Positions 47,601-53,600 of a stretch of 64,000 nucleotides of DNA are shown in pieces. This DNA comes from Sabethes cyaneus (taxonomy: Eukaryota > Arthropoda > Insecta > Diptera > Culicidae), in the NCBI RefSeq assembly GCF_943734655.1, contig NC_071354.1:233671206-233735205 (forward strand), read 5' to 3'. A model generated the notes under the pieces. That model had not been told where the DNA came from and made no database searches. It saw only the letters and a program-made list of their open reading frames with translations. Both the position numbers and the translations under genes were made by a program. The first letter of the stretch is position 1. Every line of letters starts with the position of its first letter.

Positions 47601-50600
47601 GAGACGGAAAGCATAAAAAATAGTTACCTGCAGCAGACCCGACGAGAGACGAGGAGCGATGTGATTTGGTTTTTCACATGCGCTGTGATAATTATTTCTT
47701 AAATGCTTTTGTATGTACAAGAGTCATAATTATAGCCCTTCATTAAAGGGCTAATAGCCATAAAGACATTCGAAAAAGTGACTTTAGTGACTAACTTAAC
47801 AAAAGTAGCGACTGAAAAGTGATCTAACTAATGGTAATAGTGACCAATTTTGCAATTTTAATGGCACTGATAGTGAACAAACCTATACCTAAAAAGGTAG
47901 AATGATAATTAAATACTAAATCAAGGCTACAGGTTTTTTCCGTCCAGGAATTTATTCCCTTGTTTAAGAAATTATCGTTAAATCGTGAACCATGTCAGCT
48001 TATGTTTTCTCTTCGTTTTTTGATGTCTTACAAAATATACGGAACTAGCTGATTGTCCGATCTTACCTCTTTGTCCCCCAGCCACTTGTAAATCTGTCTT
48101 CTTTTCGGTAATCCCTAGAGAGAATGAGCCATTTTTACGTTCTTGAATCTCTCCCTTGAGCCATTGAGGTCACCATATCAGCCCTGTACAGAAACCCCTT
48201 TTGTCATCCAGCCATTTGTATATGTGACCTGCACAATATGTGTTCCAAATTTGATGAAGAACCGCCCAGGCGTTCCGAAGTTATGGCGGAACATACTTTC
48301 AAACTCTTATTTTTATAAAATTCAATAAAACCAAGCGGTTCTGTATTTGTTATTTAGGCTGACACGGTCTCGGCCGGATTTGGCGTCCTGCCGCTATATC
48401 CGGCCCGTCTTTGACTGGTACAGAAACAACAATAAATACGATCACAGAAAAATACCGGAAAGAGTACCATAACGAAGACAAAAAGAAAGCCAAAAAGAGG
48501 CCATAAAGAAGATCAGAAAGAAGGTCAAAGACAAGGATAAATTTCAGAAGAAGGCCAAAACGAAGGTTAGAAAAAAAGACCAGAAATCAGGTCAAATAGA
48601 AGACTAAAAACTAGAAAAAGGAGGCCAGATTAAAGACCAGTAAATTTACCAGAGAAAAAGCAAAAAAGAAGGCAAGAAAAATGGCTAAAAAAATAGAAAG
48701 TAGGCTAGAAAACTTGCAGAAAGAAGCATAGAAAGAAAAATAAGAAGACTGGAAAGAAAACCTAAAAAAAGTCAAAAACAAAGCCAATGAGCAGACTGTG
48801 AATATGTTCCAGAGAGAGTGCCGCAATGAAAGCAGAAAGAAATCCAAAAGGACCGCAAAGAATACTAGTAAGAAAGTCAAAGAAAAGATCAGGGTAAATT
48901 TCAGAAAAAAAGCCAAAAATAAGGTCAGAAAGGAGGTCAGAAAAAAATCCAGTAAAAATGTCAGAGAAGAGGCTAAAAAGAAGGCAAGAAAGATAGTTAG
49001 AAAAAACAGAAAGTCGACCTGAAAAATCCGAAAGAAGCCCAGAAAGAAAAATAAGATGACCAAAAAAACCAAACCAAAAATAAAGATCAGAAAGAAAGCC
49101 AAAGAGAAGACCATAAAGAAGGTCATAAAGAAGACCTGAAAAAAGCCAAAAAAAAAAAACGCCAACAGAAGGCTTGAAAGTAGTCCAGATGAAGGCCATT
49201 AAGAATGCCAGAAACAAAGCCAGAAGAAGACCAGAGTGAAAAAAAGCCTTGGGCTTAAGCCGTCATTAGACATTACCCTGTTTTATCGACAGACTTCGCA
49301 GTCGGCTGTTAGAGTACAGGAAATTTACGGGGCCAGTGTAACGATCCTACTAACTGTATCTAGCAAGCACCGCCTAGCCGATATTCGAACATATGACGAC
49401 TGGCTTGTTAGACCAGCATCGCACCTCGAAGCTAACTGGACGGCCAGAGAGAAAGTCACAGTGAATGCCAGAAAGAAAATTCAAATAAAAGGCAACTTGA
49501 AAGAAAACCCAGAAAAAATGACAGATAGAAGGTTAAAAAATTCAACAAGAAGACCAAAAAGATAGCCAGAAAAAATCTAAAAGACGAGCATGAAGAAAGC
49601 CAGAATGAAAGTCAAAAAGTAGGCAAAAAAAGTTCAGCAAAAGGCCCTGAATGACAACACACACAGAAAGTCAGCAAAAAAGGTCAAAAAAAGAGCAGAA
49701 AGAAAGCCATAAAAAAGACCACAAAGATGGCCAGAGGAAGAAGGCTTGACATATGGCCATAAAGAAGGTTAGAAAAGAGACCAAAAAGAAGATCAAAAGG
49801 AAGACTAAAAATGCCAGAGAAAAGGCAAAGAAAAGAAGGCAAGAAAGATAGTTAGAAAAACAGGAAGTCGCCCAGAAAAAGCCGGAAAGAAGACCGAAAC
49901 AGAATCAAAAAGAACATCAAAAAGAGCTAGTCCAGCTAAAGGCCAGTATGAACACCAGAAAAAAGCCAAAATAAGACCAGTAAGAATGCACGAGAGAACG
50001 TCAGAAGGAATACTGAAATGATATTAATTTATAAAGGACAACAAGTATGCCAGAAAGGCGATTAAAAGCAAAATAAATCAGAATAAATGATAGGCCGAAA
50101 GTTAAAAAATCCTACAAGAAGACGAGAAAGAAAGCTGGATGGACGGTTATAAAGAAGATCAGAATGTTGATTTCAGATAATCGCCGCCACCACAATGTTT
50201 GTTCGATTTAATCGACGTTTTTCGGCGAAATAAGTATGAAGATTTTTTTTAATTACCAGTTAGTCCAGACGTTTCGAGCTACTACTGGTCTTTGCTCATC
50301 ATCTGCGGACTTCTTTCTAGCCTACTTTTACTTCATTCTGAGAAGATCAGAATGAAGTAAAAGTAGGCTAGAAAGAAGTCAGCAAGAGGATTTGAATGAA
50401 CACGCAAAGAAAGTTCAAAGAACAACAGAAAGAAAGCTAGACAGATAGCCAGAAAGAAGGCCAGAACGGAGACCTAAACGAAGACCAAAAAGAAGACCAA
50501 GAAAAGGTCAGAAAGAAAACCAATGAGAAGGTCATAAAGACGGTCAGAAAGAAGGCCGGAAAGAAGGCCGAAAAACGACTGAAAAAAGCTAGGAAGCAGG

Positions 50601-53600
50601 CCAAAAACAATGCCAGAAAGAACGCCAAAGAAGGCTAGAAAGAAGTCCCGATAAAGCCCAGCAAGAATACCAGAAACAAAACCAGAAGAAGACCAGTAAG
50701 AATGGCAGAGAGAAGTCAAAAAGAATACCGGAAACAAAATTAAAATTAAGGGCAACAAGTGCGTCAGAAGGGCGGTTAGGAAAAATCCAGAAGAAATGGC
50801 AGGCAAGAAGACCAGAAAGAAAACCGAAAAGTAGGCCCTAGATGACAACACACATAGAAAGTCTGGAAAAGCTCAAATGGATATCAGAAAGAAAGCCAGA
50901 AAATCGGCCACAATGTTGGCCAGAGAAAACAACAGAAAGAAGGCTAGACAGAGGGCCAAAAAGAAGGCCAGAAACGAGACTTAAAATATTAGAAAAAAGG
51001 CCAAAACGAGAGTAAGAAAGATGGTTAGAAAAAAAAAGCAGAGAAACGTCCAGAAAAATTGCAGAAAAAAGCTAAAAAAAAAAAGAGAAATCAGAATACC
51101 GGAAGCAAAGCCAGAAAAAATATCAGAATGAAAGCCAAACAGAAGACCATAAAGATGGTCAGAAAAAAGATCGGAAAGAAGGCCAAAAAAGGCTGAAAAA
51201 AGCTAGAAAGAAGATCAAAAATAATATTAGAATGCCAGAAACAAAGAATACTGGAAAGAAAGTTAAAATAAAAGACAACAAGTACACCAGTAAGGCGATT
51301 ATTAAAAACTCAAAAACCAGAAGAACGAAAAGAAGGCCAAAAAGAGAGCTGAAAAGAAGGCCAAAAGGTAGGCCAGAATAAAAGGTCAGAAAGAGAACCA
51401 GAAAGAAGGCTAGAACTTAGAAGTCACAAAGAACACCAGAAAAAAGGCAGGATAGAAGATCAAAACGAAAGTCAAAAGAGACCATAAATATTCAAGAAGA
51501 TCTAAACGAGGCTAAGAAAAAGTATAAAGAAGGTCAGGGAGAGACTAGAAGTAAAATCTGAGAGAAAATCTGAGAAAAGACCAAAAAGTCAGAAAAGCCA
51601 AAAGAAGGTCAGAAAGAATGCCGGAAGTTCATAGAGAAGGGAAAAAATAAAAATGGCAAAATGACAGAACTGACAAAATTGGCAAATACACTGAAGTTGC
51701 TTTTTATGCGGGTTGTTTTCTACGCGAATTTCGGAATTTACGCGGATGTGCTCAAAACGTCTATTTTTCGCGTAGTGTTGAAATCCACAAAGTTTTTTTA
51801 CGCCAAATTTTGGTTTTTTACACGAATTTGGGAATTTTCGCGGTTTTTTTACGCGAATCCTTCGTGTAAAAAGCGGCTTGAGTGTATGTGTTACTACCTG
51901 CTACTATCAGAAACAAGACCAAAATGAACGCCTAAAAATCAGAAATAAGGCAAAAAACTAAGTGAGAAAGATGGCCAGAAGACTGGAAAGAACGTCAGAA
52001 TGAGAGTTAAATGAAGGCTCAAAAGTAAACCAGAATAAAAGATCAGAAAGACAACCAGAATGAAATCAGAAATAAGGTTACAAAGAAGGTTATAAAGATT
52101 CAAGAAGGCCAAAAAGAAGCTAGAAAGAAGACTAAAAAAAAGGCCAGAGAGGAGACTAGAAATAAACTCAGAGAGAAGGTCCAGGGGAGAAAGTAAAAAA
52201 TGAAGAAACAGCCGCAAGAAAGTTAAAACGAAGGTGTTAAATAAGACCAAACAGTAGGAAATGTCAAAAGAGGGCCAGAAAGAGGGCCGAAAAGAAGACC
52301 ACAGAGAAGGCAAAAGGCTAGAAGGCAAAAAAGCAAAAAGCCAGAATGACAAAAATGACAAAATTGACATTGACAAAATGACAAAACGATTAAGAAAGTA
52401 TTGATATCGAAGGTATAGTACCCACACAGAGTGGGTTAAAGCGCGAAGGGAAAAGAGCGGAAAATTAAGAAAGGGACGGAGTCATTGAAGCAACGCTGAC
52501 TAGGTTCGCAGAACGCTCCTTTTTACCCATACCCTTTTTACAGCTTTTCTACGACGACTGGATTCGCAGTGGTTCAAAGGTTTGCCAATATTTGCGAGAC
52601 ACAAATCAATTATGGAAGATGTCGGATCGGAAAGATTTGGGTTTACGAGTCTACAAAACTTGACTCGTGCAAGAATTGATTTCCAATGACCACCGGACAA
52701 ACCGCATATTTGTTGAATGGGCTTAAAACGCAGTTGCTGCTTATTCAGGATTTTAAAGGGTGTCCTACATCAAATTGCACCACGTAAGAAACGCTGTAGA
52801 AAATTACCCATTGGATATTATCTCTGGAACATTTGAATAGAAGTAGTTTAGACTGTATTGTTTACACTGTATTTTTATCGCTGTCAGTTTTTCCAAAATT
52901 GGAAAAAATGGTGTCATCCGAAAAGGAACGTAGCGAATTGATTTTGCGCAAGCACCTGGAAAATCCTCAACTATCTTATCGGGACATCGGGAAACAACTC
53001 GGAATCGTGCACTCAACTGTGAGTAGTGTGGTTAAACGTTACTACGAAACTCTGAGCATCGAACGGAAGGAGAAATGCGGCTAGAATGGATGTTTTATTA
53101 GTCATCTGCTAATGCACCGGAACTAAGGCCGATTGAAAAAAACTGGGCTGTCATGAAGCAGGCACTACGGAAGCATCCCAAGGAGGTCAAATCTGAGGAA
53201 GACATGAAGAATAAGTGGGTTTCCGTACAGAAGAAACTGCAGCGAGATGTTGTCCAGAACCTTATGAGTGGAGTTAAACGTAAGGTGTGAACATACGGTT
53301 ACGGTATTGAAGTGGAATTGGTTACATTTTATTGCCTGAAAACATTTGAAAAGCATGGTTCTGTGGTGCAATTTCATGTGGGGCGCCCTTTAGAAGAAAC
53401 TTTAGTTAAGTGATGAAGCGCATTTTTGGTTGAAAATTTTTGGTGCCACGTTTGAAGTAAAGAGAATCCCTGCGCTATTTTCGAAACACTGGTACAGCCT
53501 AAAAAAGTCACTGTTTGGCGCGCTATATGGGAACGATGAGCAGTAACAGTTATTGTTGACGGCCTGCAGGGTGACTATTTCGTGCCTTTATTATGAAGGA

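Larger units (their letters stand above)
48440..52400 (+). repeat. 4-kb purine-rich degenerate array, unit about AGAAGGCCAGAAAGAAG
   Basis: The stretch consists of imperfect AGAAGGCCAGAAAGAAGACC-like units, almost all purines plus CC/TC steps on the plus strand. Higher-order blocks recur, such as GACAACAAGTATGCCAG and its variants (50038, 50751, 51276) and GATGACAACACACATAGAAA and a variant (50840, 49652). Interruptions are a SINE (about 49250-49440), a Penelope-like/palindrome block (50165-50380) and a segment with ACGCGAATTT repeats (51660-51900). No protein is encoded. Confidence 0.85.

Noticed and set aside
48611..49217. Minus-strand hydrophobic frames of 151-184 aa that look like membrane proteins
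   Set aside because: TTTC/CTTT-rich antisense of the purine array yields Phe, Leu and Ser runs; they have no domain and no start context.
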